Source: Variovorax beijingensis (GTDB lineage Bacteria; Pseudomonadota; Gammaproteobacteria; Burkholderiales; Burkholderiaceae_C). Taken from it: a stretch of 64,000 bases of DNA. The notes under the pieces were generated by a model. The model was given only the letters and a program-made list of their open reading frames with translations. It searched no databases and had not been told where the DNA came from. A program made the translations under genes and the position numbers. Shown here piece by piece: positions 8,888 to 16,933 of the stretch (the stretch's first letter is position 1; each line of letters begins with the position of its first letter). The DNA is taken from positions 25,247-89,246 of the forward strand of contig NZ_VIVL01000017.1 of assembly GCF_007828835.1 (NCBI RefSeq), written 5' to 3'.

Positions 8888-9331
8888 ATGTACAAGCGCA
8901 TTCTCGTGGCCACCGACGGCTCCACACTCTCGAAGAAAGCGGTCACGAGTGCGATCGCCCTGGCGAGCCGGCACGATGCCGACCTCGTGGCGCTCACCGT
9001 GGTGCCACGCTACCCCAAGAGCTACTTCGACGGCGCGATGTCCTTCTCGCCCGAAGACATCGCCCGGGTCGAAAAGCAATGGGCCGACAAGGCGCAGGAC
9101 ATGCTCGACGGCGTGGCGGCACGCGCGGCGGCGAGCGGCGTGCCATTGAAGAAGGCCATCGCCAATTCGGACCTGGTGGCCGAATCGATCGTCGCCGCCG
9201 CGAAGAAGCACAAGTGCGACCTGATCGTCATGGCCTCGCACGGCCGCAAGGGCATCAAGCGGCTGCTGCTGGGCAGCGAGACGCAGCACGTGCTGACGCA
9301 CTCCGCGCTGCCCGTGCTGGTGCTGCGCTGA
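8888..9331 (+). CDS. Universal stress protein (UspA family)
   Basis: A 147-aa cytoplasmic Usp domain. VATDGS near the N-terminus and the nucleotide-binding pattern MASHGRKGIKRLLLGSETQHVL (the G-2x-G-9x-GS type) indicate an ATP-binding Usp. Such proteins are commonly induced by oxygen limitation and other stresses. Divergence from ccoI with a well-placed FNR box suggests anaerobic induction here. No partner enzyme can be assigned. Confidence 0.93.
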   Translation: MYKRILVATDGSTLSKKAVTSAIALASRHDADLVALTVVPRYPKSYFDGAMSFSPEDIARVEKQWADKAQDMLDGVAARAAASGVPLKKAIANSDLVAESIVAAAKKHKCDLIVMASHGRKGIKRLLLGSETQHVLTHSALPVLVLR

Positions 9332-9349
9332 CCGCCCGGCGGGCCTGCT

Positions 9350-10342
9350 TCAGGCGGCCTGCATCGAGCCCGCGCCGAGAGCGTCGTTCTCGGCTTCGCT
9401 GAGCCAGCGGCGCTTGTCGCGCAGCGGCGGCGCGCCGAACATGCGGCTGTACTCGCGCGCGAACTGCGACGGGCTCTCGTAGCCCACGCTGTGCGCCGCG
9501 CTCGACACGTCCACGCCCGCCATCAGCATCTGGCGGCGCGCCTCCTGCAGGCGCAGCTGCTTCTGGTACTGCAGCGGGCTCATGGCCGTCACGGCCTTGA
9601 AGTGATGGTGGAACGACGACACGCTCATGTGCACCGCGCGCGCCATGTCCTCGATCCGCAGCGACTGCGAATAGTTGATGCGCAGCGCGCTGATCGCCTT
9701 GGCGATGCGCTGGGTGTGGCTGTCCTGCAGCGCGATCTGCCGCAGCCGCGCGCCCTCTCCGTTCACCAGCAGGCGGTACATGATCTCGCGCTTGATGAGC
9801 GGCGCCATGATCGGCACGTCCTCGGGCGACTCGACCAGCCGCAGCAGCCGCAGCACCGGCTCCAGCACCGGCATGCCGATGCGGTTGACGTACATGCCGC
9901 GCGACGCCGGCGCATTGGCCTTGGCGGGCAGCTTCTCGTCGCCGATGAGCTTGCCGATCTCGTCGATCGCGAGCTCCAGCCGCAGCCCGAGGTAAGGTTC
10001 GTTGTCGCTCGTCAGGCGCACCTGGCCGCACACCGGCAGGTCGACCGAGGTCACGAGGTAGTGCATGGGGTCGTACACATAGATGTCGTCGCCCACGATG
10101 ATCCGCTTGGAGCCCTGCGCGATCAGCCCGAGCGCCGGGGTCGCGAAGGCATGCTTGGGACCGTCGGGCTTGCTGATGCAGTGGACCTGCAGGCCGTCCA
10201 CCGGCGTTTCCACGGTGCCGTCCTGGCCGCGCGTGATGCGGTTGATCAGCCCGACCAGCTCCTTCCGGGCTTCGTCGAGTTCGGGCTCCAGCGGCATCGG
10301 CTGGGCAATGGCGGCAGCGATTTGAGGTGTTGGGTCAGGCAT
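9350..10342 (-). CDS. AraC family transcriptional regulator (AraC_N type)
   Basis: A 330-aa regulator. The N-terminal half (about 45-195) matches the AraC-type N-terminal ligand domain found next to oxidoreductase genes (GLIAQGSKRIIVGDDIYVYDPMHYLVTSVDLP). The C-terminal two-helix-turn-helix DNA-binding domain (about 220-310) includes SVSSFHHHFKAVTAMSPLQYQKQLRLQEAR and VGYESPSQFAREYSRMFG. It is divergent from an aldo/keto reductase, a common pairing in which the regulator activates the reductase in response to reactive aldehydes. That target is an inference from position. Confidence 0.92.
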   Translation of the reverse strand: MPDPTPQIAAAIAQPMPLEPELDEARKELVGLINRITRGQDGTVETPVDGLQVHCISKPDGPKHAFATPALGLIAQGSKRIIVGDDIYVYDPMHYLVTSVDLPVCGQVRLTSDNEPYLGLRLELAIDEIGKLIGDEKLPAKANAPASRGMYVNRIGMPVLEPVLRLLRLVESPEDVPIMAPLIKREIMYRLLVNGEGARLRQIALQDSHTQRIAKAISALRINYSQSLRIEDMARAVHMSVSSFHHHFKAVTAMSPLQYQKQLRLQEARRQMLMAGVDVSSAAHSVGYESPSQFAREYSRMFGAPPLRDKRRWLSEAENDALGAGSMQAA

Positions 10343-10409
10343 GTTCGGGGCCTTGTCACGGGTGGGGGCCGCATGGGCGGCCGGCGTGGAGGATCGGGTG
10401 GTTCAAAGC

Positions 10410-10424
10410 TTAGCGCCACGCTAA
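10410..10424. promoter_or_regulatory. Inverted repeat in the araC-reductase gap
   Basis: TTAGCG-CCA-CGCTAA, a perfect inverted repeat with 6-bp arms in the 236-bp divergent gap. About 40 bp downstream GCAA-GGACT-TTGC (10464-10476) forms a second, shorter one followed by AGGA. Either could be the binding site of the adjacent AraC regulator, although AraC proteins often bind direct repeats. Function not shown. Confidence 0.4.
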
Positions 10425-10578
10425 CGAATCTGCACGGCCCGCGCAGGAGGTCTGGAGAAATAGGCAAGGACTTTGCAGGAACGCGCTCGCCATGCCCGGC
10501 GCCGCGGCCGGATACTTTTGCGGACGGCGGGGGCCTTCCGGCCCTCTTCTCGCGCCACCCACCCAAAGGACATCTCTC

Positions 10579-11628
10579 ATGCAGTACCGCAAATTCGGCC
10601 GCACCGGCCTGTTCGTTTCCGAACTCTGCCTCGGCACCATGACCTTCGGCGGCTCCAGCGGCATCTGGGGCCAGATCGGCAACCTCCAGCAGTCCGAGGC
10701 GGAAGGCCTGGTCGGCCGCGCGCTCGACGCCGGCATCAACTTCATCGACACCGCCGACGTGTACTCCGAAGGCCTGTCGGAAACCATCACCGGCCAGGCG
10801 CTGAAGAACCTCAAGGTGCCGCGCGAAAACGTCGTGGTCGCCACCAAGGTGTTCGGCGAGACCGGCAAGACCGCCAATGCGGCCGGCGCCTCGCGCTACC
10901 ACATCATGGACGGCGTGAAGGCCAGCCTCAGGCGCCTGCAGCTGGACCACATCGACCTCTACCAGATCCACGGCTTCGACCCAGTCACGCCCATCGAGGA
11001 AACCGTGCGCGCGCTGGACAACCTGGTGCAGCAGGGCCACGTGCGCTACGTGGGCGTTTCCAACTGGGCGGCCTGGCAGATCATGAAGGCGCTGGGCATC
11101 GCCGAACGCCAGGGGCTCGCGCGCTTCGAATCGCTGCAGGCCTACTACACCATCGCGGGCCGCGACCTGGAGCGCGAACTGGCGCCGATGCTGCAGAGCG
11201 AAAGCCTCGGCCTGATGGTCTGGAGCCCGCTGGCGGGCGGCCTCTTGAGCGGCAAGTACGGGCGCGGCACCGAAGCCGAGAAAGGCAGCCGCCGCGCCAG
11301 CTTCGACTTTCCGCCGGTGAACGTCGAGCGCGCCTACGACTGCATCGACGTGATGCGCCAGCTGGCCGAAGCGCGCAAGGTGTCGGTGGCGCAGATCGCG
11401 CTCGCGTGGCTGCTGCACCAGCCGGTGGTGACCAGCGTGATCGTCGGCGCCAAGCGCGTCGCGCAGCTGGACGACAACATTGCCGCCACCGCGATCCGGC
11501 TCTCCGCCGATGAGCTGGCCGCACTCGGCAAGGTGAGCGCCCTGCCCTCCGAGTACCCGGGCTGGATGCTCGAGCGCCAGGGCGGCGCACGGGCGAAGCG
11601 CCTCGCCGAATCAGGCCAGCGCGGCTGA
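10579..11628 (+). CDS. Aldo/keto reductase
   Basis: A 349-aa NADPH-dependent aldo/keto reductase of the AKR superfamily (TIM barrel), probably reducing aldehydes or ketones. Catalytic tetrad positions are visible: Asp and Tyr in DTADVYSEG, Lys in ATKVFGE, His in QIHGFD. The cofactor end reads VTSVIVGAKRVAQLDDN. It belongs to the voltage-gated-potassium-channel beta-subunit-like AKR group by sequence style. The ATG at 10579 follows AAAGGA; upstream in-frame starts lie in the regulatory gap. Its 3' end overlaps bioD by 18 bp, convergently. Confidence 0.93.
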   Translation: MQYRKFGRTGLFVSELCLGTMTFGGSSGIWGQIGNLQQSEAEGLVGRALDAGINFIDTADVYSEGLSETITGQALKNLKVPRENVVVATKVFGETGKTANAAGASRYHIMDGVKASLRRLQLDHIDLYQIHGFDPVTPIEETVRALDNLVQQGHVRYVGVSNWAAWQIMKALGIAERQGLARFESLQAYYTIAGRDLERELAPMLQSESLGLMVWSPLAGGLLSGKYGRGTEAEKGSRRASFDFPPVNVERAYDCIDVMRQLAEARKVSVAQIALAWLLHQPVVTSVIVGAKRVAQLDDNIAATAIRLSADELAALGKVSALPSEYPGWMLERQGGARAKRLAESGQRG

Positions 11629-12357
11629 CCGGCGCGCAGCGTGGGCCGCGGTAGCGCGCAATGCGCGCAGGTCGAGGTGCCGCGCGGCGTGGGCCGCCGA
11701 GGGCTCGGCCAAATGCGGCACCACGCCTAGCAAGGGCGCGCCGAGCCGGTCGCGCAGCGTCTGGAGATTGGCCTCGGGTGCCAGCATCTCCGGCTCGATG
11801 GTGCTCGCGATCCACCCCGCCAGCATGAGCCCGCGCGTGCGGATCGCTTCAGCCGTGAGCAGCGCATGGTTCAGGCAGCCCAGGCGCAGCCCGACCACAA
11901 GGATCACCGGCAGTCCCAGCGCCACGGCCAGGTCGGAGCTGTCGATGTCGTCGCCGAACGGCACGCAGAAGCCGCCCACGCCTTCGACCACCACCGCGTC
12001 GGCCTGCTGCGACAACGCCGCGAAGGCCGACAGCAGTGGCGGCAGTTCGATGCGCGCGCCCTCTTCGCGCGCCGCAAGGTGCGGCGACATCGGCGCACGC
12101 AGCAGGTACGGGCAGCGCAGGGCCAGGGGCGCATCGACATTGCCGGCCGCGTGCAGCTGCTCGACGTCCTCGTTGCGCCAGGCGCCATCGATGCGTTCCA
12201 GCCCCGCGGCCACCGGCTTCATGCCGACCGCGCGCAGGCCCGATGCGGCCAGCAGGCTCAGCATCGCGCTGCTGGCCAGCGTCTTGCCGACGCCCGTATC
12301 GGTGCCCGTGACGAACCAGCGGCGGTGTGTCATGGGTGCACCCGGCGCGGCGCTCAT
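11611..12357 (-). CDS. bioD: Dethiobiotin synthetase BioD
   Basis: A 248-aa ATP-dependent enzyme forming the ureido ring of dethiobiotin from diaminopelargonate and CO2. The P-loop reads FVTGTDTGVGKT, with PVAAG (substrate Lys region is modified to GMKPVAAGL) and VEGVGGFCVPF following, as in BioD. The start MSAAPGAP was chosen because its ATG overlaps the bioF stop (ATGA); MTHRRWF at 12333 is a possible shorter start. It is the last gene of the bioA-bioF-bioD run. Confidence 0.95.
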   Translation of the reverse strand: MSAAPGAPMTHRRWFVTGTDTGVGKTLASSAMLSLLAASGLRAVGMKPVAAGLERIDGAWRNEDVEQLHAAGNVDAPLALRCPYLLRAPMSPHLAAREEGARIELPPLLSAFAALSQQADAVVVEGVGGFCVPFGDDIDSSDLAVALGLPVILVVGLRLGCLNHALLTAEAIRTRGLMLAGWIASTIEPEMLAPEANLQTLRDRLGAPLLGVVPHLAEPSAAHAARHLDLRALRATAAHAARRSAALA

Positions 12358-13586
12358 GCGGCCTTCTTCCACGGCTGCACCAATGCTTCACCCAAGGCGT
12401 CGAGCAGCCGTGCCACATCGTCCTGCGAATGGCTGGCCGACAGCGTGATCCGCAGCCGTGCGGTGCCGGCGGGCACGGTCGGCGGGCGGATCGCACCGAC
12501 GCGCAGGCCGCGGGCATCGAGCTGCGCCATCGTCTGCATCGCGCGTGCGTTGTCGCCGACGATCAGCGGCTGGATCGCGGTCGGCGAATCGGGCAGCCAG
12601 GCGCTGCCGTCCGCCGGCAGGATCGCCTCGAGGCCGCGGCGCAGCTGGGCGATGCGCGCATGCAAACGGGCGCGGCGCACGTCGCCTTCTTCGCCCTCGA
12701 TCAGCGCCAGGCTCGCGAGCAGCGCATGCGCGATGGCCGGCGGCGCGGCGGTGGTGAAGATGTACGGCCGCGCGCGCTGCACGAGGTAGTCGATCACGGT
12801 GCGGTGCGCCGCCACGAAAGCGCCCGACACCCCGGCCGCCTTGCCGAGCGTGCCGACGAGCACCAGCCGCTCCGAGCGCAGCCCCATGGCCTGCAGCACG
12901 CCGCGGCCCGTGGCGCCCAGCACGCCGAAGCCGTGCGCGTCGTCCAGCACCAGCCAGGCGTCGTGGCGCTCGGCCAGCGCGAGCAGCTCGGCCACGGGCG
13001 CGATGTTGCCGTCCATGCTGAAGACCGCATCGCTCACGATCAGCTTGACCGGCGCATCGCAGGCGCCGAGCTGCGCATCGAGCGCGGCCGTGTCGCAATG
13101 CGGATAGCGCTCGACCCGCGCCTTGGCCAGCCGCGCCCCGTCGATCAGCGACGCGTGATTCAGCGACTCCGAAAAGATCACCGCCTCGGCACCGCCGAGC
13201 GCCGACAGCACTGCGAGGTTGGCCATGTAGCCCGTGCAGAAGAACAGGCTTTGCGCCTCCGGGATGAACGGCGCCATCCAGCCGGCCAGCCGTTCCTCGA
13301 GTTCGGCATGCGCGCGCGAGTGGCCGAGGATCAGGTGCGACCCGCCGCTGCCCGTGCCGTAGCGTGCCGCGCCTTCGGCCAGTGCGGCGGCGAGTGCCGG
13401 ATGCGCGGCAAGGCCGAGGTAGTCGTTGCTGCTGAAGCCGAGCATGGTGCGCGGCGCGCTCGCGCCGGCCAGCGTCAGCGATTGCTCGGGGGCGCAGGCG
13501 GTTTCGGCGATCTGCCGGTGGCGGCGCAGCGACTGCGCGTCGAGCGCGGCGATCTCGCCCTGCAGGCGTTCAAGCAAGCGCGGCAT
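12354..13586 (-). CDS. bioF: 8-amino-7-oxononanoate synthase BioF
   Basis: A 410-aa PLP-dependent alpha-oxoamine synthase that condenses pimeloyl thioester with L-alanine. Visible landmarks: FSSNDYLGLAAHP, GTGSGGSHLILG, SESLNHASLIDGARL, VLDDAHGFGVLG and the PLP-lysine loop LVGTLGKAAGVSGAF. The start MPRLLERL overlaps the end of bioA by 17 bp. Upstream in-frame Met codons lie inside bioA in another frame and were rejected. Confidence 0.95.
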   Translation of the reverse strand: MPRLLERLQGEIAALDAQSLRRHRQIAETACAPEQSLTLAGASAPRTMLGFSSNDYLGLAAHPALAAALAEGAARYGTGSGGSHLILGHSRAHAELEERLAGWMAPFIPEAQSLFFCTGYMANLAVLSALGGAEAVIFSESLNHASLIDGARLAKARVERYPHCDTAALDAQLGACDAPVKLIVSDAVFSMDGNIAPVAELLALAERHDAWLVLDDAHGFGVLGATGRGVLQAMGLRSERLVLVGTLGKAAGVSGAFVAAHRTVIDYLVQRARPYIFTTAAPPAIAHALLASLALIEGEEGDVRRARLHARIAQLRRGLEAILPADGSAWLPDSPTAIQPLIVGDNARAMQTMAQLDARGLRVGAIRPPTVPAGTARLRITLSASHSQDDVARLLDALGEALVQPWKKAA

Positions 13587-14982
13587 CGCGGCCTCCTTCT
13601 GCGTGATTTGCGTGGTCTGCACGGGCGGAGGCGGCCACGGCCTGCAGCGTGGCCAGCGTGCCGTCGACCAGCAGGTCGATCTCGCCGTCGCCGATCGCAT
13701 ACGGCGGCATGAGGTAGACGGTCGCACCGATGGGACGCATCAGCAGTCCGTTCGCTCGTGCGGCAAGGTGAAAGCGCTCCGCGAACCGGGCGCCGGGCTC
13801 GCGCATGTCGAAGGCCGTGATCATTCCGCGCTGGCGCAGATGCTCGACGGGCACGCCGTGAAGCCCCTCGCGCAACCGGTCGATCAACCGTTCGGCACGG
13901 GCGCGGTTGCGGCGCAGCGCGTCCTCGCGCTCGAACAGATCGAGTGTCGCGAGCGCCGCGCGGCAGGCCAGCGCGTTGCCGGTGTAGGAATGGGAATGCA
14001 GGAAGCTGCGCGCCACGTCGTCGTCGACGAAGCCCTGGTAGATCGCATCGCGCGTCATCACCAGCGCCAGTGGCAGGTAGCCGCCGCTGATGCCCTTGGA
14101 AAGGCACAGGAAATCGGGCCAGATGCCGGCCTGCTCGCACGCGAAGAAGCTGCCGGTGCGCCCGCAGCCCACCGCAATCTCGTCGGCGATGAGGTGCACG
14201 CCGTAGCGGTCGCACAGCGCGCGCACGAGCCGCAGGTAGTCGGGGTCGTGCATCGCCATGCCGGTGGCGCATTGCACCAGCGGCTCGACGATCACGGCAG
14301 CGATCGATGCATGCCTTTTCGCCAGCAGCGCTTCGAGTTCGGCCGCGGCGCGGCGCGCCACGGCAGCGGCGTCCTCGCCCGGCTGCGCGGCCCGGGCGTC
14401 GGGCGATGCCACGAGGTGCGCATTCGCGAGCAGCGGCGCGTAGGCGTCGCGGAACACCGGCACGTCGGTCACATGCAGCGCCCCCAGCGTTTCGCCGTGG
14501 TAACCCTGGCGCAGCGCGACGAAGTCCTGCTTGCCGCTCCGGCCTGCATTGCGCCATGCATGAAAGCTCATCTTCAACGCGATCTCCACGGCCGAGGCGC
14601 CGTCCGAGGCATAGAAGCAGTGGCCTAGCGCATGGCCCGTCAGCGCGGCGAGCCGCTCGGCCAGCTCGACGGCCGGCGCATGCGTACAGCCCGCGAGCAT
14701 CACATGCGAGAGCGTGTCGAGCTGGTCCTTCAGCGCGGCGTTGATGGCCGGGTGCGCATGGCCGAAGAGATTGACCCACCACGAGCTCGTCGCGTCGAGG
14801 TAGCGGCGTCCGTCGTGGTCGAACAGCCAGACGCCCTCGCCCCGCGCGATCGGCAGCGGCGGCACGGCTTCGAGCCGGATGCTCTGCGTGCACGGATGCC
14901 AGACGTGGCGCCGGCTGCGCTGCTGCCAGCCGGCGTTTTTGGACGCGGCAGGCGTCGAGGGAGAAGCAATCGTTGGCGGCAT
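13570..14982 (-). CDS. bioA: Adenosylmethionine-8-amino-7-oxononanoate aminotransferase BioA
   Basis: A 470-aa class III PLP aminotransferase that makes 7,8-diaminopelargonate using S-adenosylmethionine as amino donor. Motifs: HVWHPCTQ, DATSSWWVNLFGHAHP, CFYASDGASAVEIALKM, the Asp of LIADEIAVGCGRTG and the PLP lysine in CLSKGISGGYLPLA. The length fits, and the start MPPTIASP follows a 420-bp gap. bioB is not in the window, so the pathway is completed elsewhere. Confidence 0.95.
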   Translation of the reverse strand: MPPTIASPSTPAASKNAGWQQRSRRHVWHPCTQSIRLEAVPPLPIARGEGVWLFDHDGRRYLDATSSWWVNLFGHAHPAINAALKDQLDTLSHVMLAGCTHAPAVELAERLAALTGHALGHCFYASDGASAVEIALKMSFHAWRNAGRSGKQDFVALRQGYHGETLGALHVTDVPVFRDAYAPLLANAHLVASPDARAAQPGEDAAAVARRAAAELEALLAKRHASIAAVIVEPLVQCATGMAMHDPDYLRLVRALCDRYGVHLIADEIAVGCGRTGSFFACEQAGIWPDFLCLSKGISGGYLPLALVMTRDAIYQGFVDDDVARSFLHSHSYTGNALACRAALATLDLFEREDALRRNRARAERLIDRLREGLHGVPVEHLRQRGMITAFDMREPGARFAERFHLAARANGLLMRPIGATVYLMPPYAIGDGEIDLLVDGTLATLQAVAASARADHANHAEGGRDAALA

Positions 14983-15405
14983 CCGCGCATTCCTTTGGGG
15001 GCAAGGCGCGGGATCGTATCGGTGCAGGTCCGGCACGGCAAACCGCCGGTGCGGGCATCGAAATGCGGGCACTTGAGCGACGTTGGCCGGGATAGAACAC
15101 CCGTTCGGATCAACCTCGTGCAACCGGGCCGCTTGATGTGCAGAGGCCGGCCCGGGAAGCCATTGCAAGTTGTCTTGGGGACGACAAAGATTTCCGCGGA
15201 GTATCGAGTTCTCACCCCGATCGAGGTGGTGATTCTCCGGATCGGACAGCTGAATGGCAGATATCGGCTATTGGCAAGTCCCCCCCCGCCGTGCCCGCGC
15301 ATGAGGCTTGGACGACGCCCGCGGTGGGCCAATTCCGACACCAGCGGGCATGCGCGGCGCGGACAAATAAATGTCCAACCATCCATTCATTCGAAGGAGC
15401 AGCCC
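14983..15405. other. Intergenic region between bioA and the 65-aa gene
   Basis: About 420 bp without a supported gene. It should hold the leftward bio promoter and the rightward promoter of the small gene. A loose inverted repeat TTGTC-N8-GACAA (15170-15187) and an 8-base C run near 15280 are visible. I see no clear BirA or BioR operator and no RNA gene. Confidence 0.5.
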
Positions 15406-15603
15406 ATGTCCAAGACGAACCCCAACACGCCCGACGAGCGTGGTTCGTTGCCTCCCCAGCACAACAAGGCCGGCCACCAGAGCCCGACACCGCGCAACGA
15501 GCCGCGCCGCACCACCGAGAGCCGCCACGACCGCGAAAGCCACATCGGCGGCAGCAACCAGAGCCAGTCGCGGCGCGGCGGTGGCGGCGGTTCCACGCAT
15601 TGA
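15406..15603 (+). CDS. Small hydrophilic protein, unknown function
   Basis: A 65-aa protein rich in Asn, Pro, Arg, Ser, Gly and Thr with no hydrophobic core, ending in SRRGGGGGSTH; it is probably disordered. The start is supported by a Shine-Dalgarno sequence (GAAGGAGC) 6-8 bp upstream. I do not recognise a domain. Similar short disordered proteins in soil betaproteobacteria are often stress-linked, but nothing here shows a role. Confidence 0.65.
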   Translation: MSKTNPNTPDERGSLPPQHNKAGHQSPTPRNEPRRTTESRHDRESHIGGSNQSQSRRGGGGGSTH

Positions 15604-15647
15604 GGGTGGTGGCCGCTTGAACCCCAACGGCGCACCGGAGCCGGCCC

Positions 15648-16361
15648 ATGTCCCATCGCAACGAGGCCACGGCAGCGCTGAAGGCCCTCGGCATTGCGAC
15701 CGACGCCTGCCGCGAATGCCCGCTGGGCGCGCATGCAACCCAGTCGGTGTTCGGTGAAGGCCCGGTTGGCGCGGCGCTGATGGTGGTGGGCGAGCAGCCG
15801 GGCGACAAGGAAGACCTGGTCGGCCGCCCCTTCGTGGGCCCGGCCGGCAAGCTGTTCGACCGTGCGGTGGCCGAGCTCGGCTGGTCGCGCGAGAAGCTCT
15901 ACGTGACCAATGCGGTGAAGCACTTCAAGTACGAGCCACGCGGCAAGCGCCGCATGCACAAGACCCCGGGCCAGCGCGAGGTGGAAGCCTGCCACCACTG
16001 GCTCGAAAGCGAGATCGAACTCGTGCAGCCGCGCGCCTGCATCGCGCTCGGCGGCACGGCCGCGCGCTCGCTGCTCGGCCGACCCGTCGCGGTGATGAAG
16101 GAGCGCGGCCAATGGATCGAGAATGCGCAGACAGGCCGCCGCGTTTTGGTCACGCTGCATCCCTCCGCCCTGCTGCGCGGCGATCCACTGCAGCGCGAAG
16201 CAGCCTGGGAAGCCTGGCTCAAGGACCTGTCGGTGGCTTCGGAGCTGATGAAGAAAGCCGGGGCCAGGCGCCCGGCCGAAAAGCAGCCCGCCGCGGAAAA
16301 ACCCGCGGCAAGACCCGCCGCAGGTCACGCGCGGCGCCGCGTGCGCATGGTGATGGAATAG
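15648..16361 (+). CDS. UdgX-type uracil-DNA glycosylase
   Basis: A 237-aa iron-sulfur uracil-DNA glycosylase. Motif 1 reads VVGEQPGDKED (residues 47-56), the motif 2-type segment is LVTLHPSALL, and four cysteines (C21, C24, C115, C131) can hold the 4Fe-4S cluster. Residues 100-104 are KRRMH, matching the KRRIH loop that defines UdgX, in which the His bonds covalently to the sugar after uracil is removed. Ile to Met at the fourth position is the one difference. The C-terminal tail is Lys/Ala/Pro-rich. It overlaps alkB convergently by 37 bp. Confidence 0.9.
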   Translation: MSHRNEATAALKALGIATDACRECPLGAHATQSVFGEGPVGAALMVVGEQPGDKEDLVGRPFVGPAGKLFDRAVAELGWSREKLYVTNAVKHFKYEPRGKRRMHKTPGQREVEACHHWLESEIELVQPRACIALGGTAARSLLGRPVAVMKERGQWIENAQTGRRVLVTLHPSALLRGDPLQREAAWEAWLKDLSVASELMKKAGARRPAEKQPAAEKPAARPAAGHARRRVRMVME

Positions 16362-16933
16362 CGCAGCGCCTCGGTCGGCGCGATGCTGTGCTGCCAGGCC
16401 CAGCGCGCTTCGCCGCGCAGCATGTAGATGGAGCGCGGCTCGATCAGCAACTGGAGGCTGGCGGGCGCGGTGGCGCTGGCCGGTGGATAGGGCCGCAGCT
16501 GCATCACCGCGCTGCTGCGCAGCGAAACCCCCACGATGTCCTCGAAGTCCGGCACGTCGCGGTGCCAGCCGAGCGGCGTGCCGGGCCGGTATTCGGAGAT
16601 CAGCACATGGGCGAAATCCTCGGGCGCCATGCCCATCCATGCCGCCACCCGCGCGCGCAGCGGGTGAAGCGCGGGCGGCACGGCCGTGCCCGGACGCAGC
16701 TGGTGCTTGTCGAAGTCGTAGCTGCCGCCAAAGCTGATGCCGCGGCGGCGCGCGGTGTATGCCTTGTAGCGCATCTCGCGCAGCTCGAAGCCCTGCACGA
16801 GGCGCAGCAGCTCGGCTTCCTCGGTGCGGGTGAGGAATTCGCGCTCGTAGCCCAGGCCTTCGATGGCGGCCGCGGGCGCCTCGCCGAACAGGTCGGGCTC
16901 GTCAGCGAGCTGGATGTGCCTAGCGGAGCGCAT
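16325..16933 (-). CDS. AlkB-like 2-oxoglutarate/Fe(II) dioxygenase
   Basis: A 202-aa enzyme of the AlkB family, which removes alkyl groups from nucleic acid bases. The iron site HxD is in LGWHRDVPDF (H124, D126) with the distal His in AWQHSI (H182); RYSITMRTRR carries the two arginines that bind 2-oxoglutarate. It resembles the compact AlkB2/ALKBH-like group more than E. coli AlkB. The ATG at 16933 lies inside the last codons of the helicase gene; MKGRISSM at 16954 is an alternative. Probably co-transcribed with the helicase. Confidence 0.88.
   Translation of the reverse strand: MRSARHIQLADEPDLFGEAPAAAIEGLGYEREFLTRTEEAELLRLVQGFELREMRYKAYTARRRGISFGGSYDFDKHQLRPGTAVPPALHPLRARVAAWMGMAPEDFAHVLISEYRPGTPLGWHRDVPDFEDIVGVSLRSSAVMQLRPYPPASATAPASLQLLIEPRSIYMLRGEARWAWQHSIAPTEALRYSITMRTRRRA

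Noticed and set aside
6240..9149. A 969-codon plus-strand frame
   Set aside because: Antisense to ccoI and ccoS, which have unmistakable motifs; the frame reads as low-complexity Arg/Ala/Gly.
9332..9355. Small hairpin after the usp gene (GCCTG-CTT-CAGGC) as a terminator
   Set aside because: The stem is only 5 bp, runs into the end of the araC gene, and has no T run.
15170..15187. TTGTC-N8-GACAA upstream of bioA as a biotin repressor site
   Set aside because: Does not match the BirA or BioR operators I know; arms of five bases are expected by chance in a 420-bp gap.
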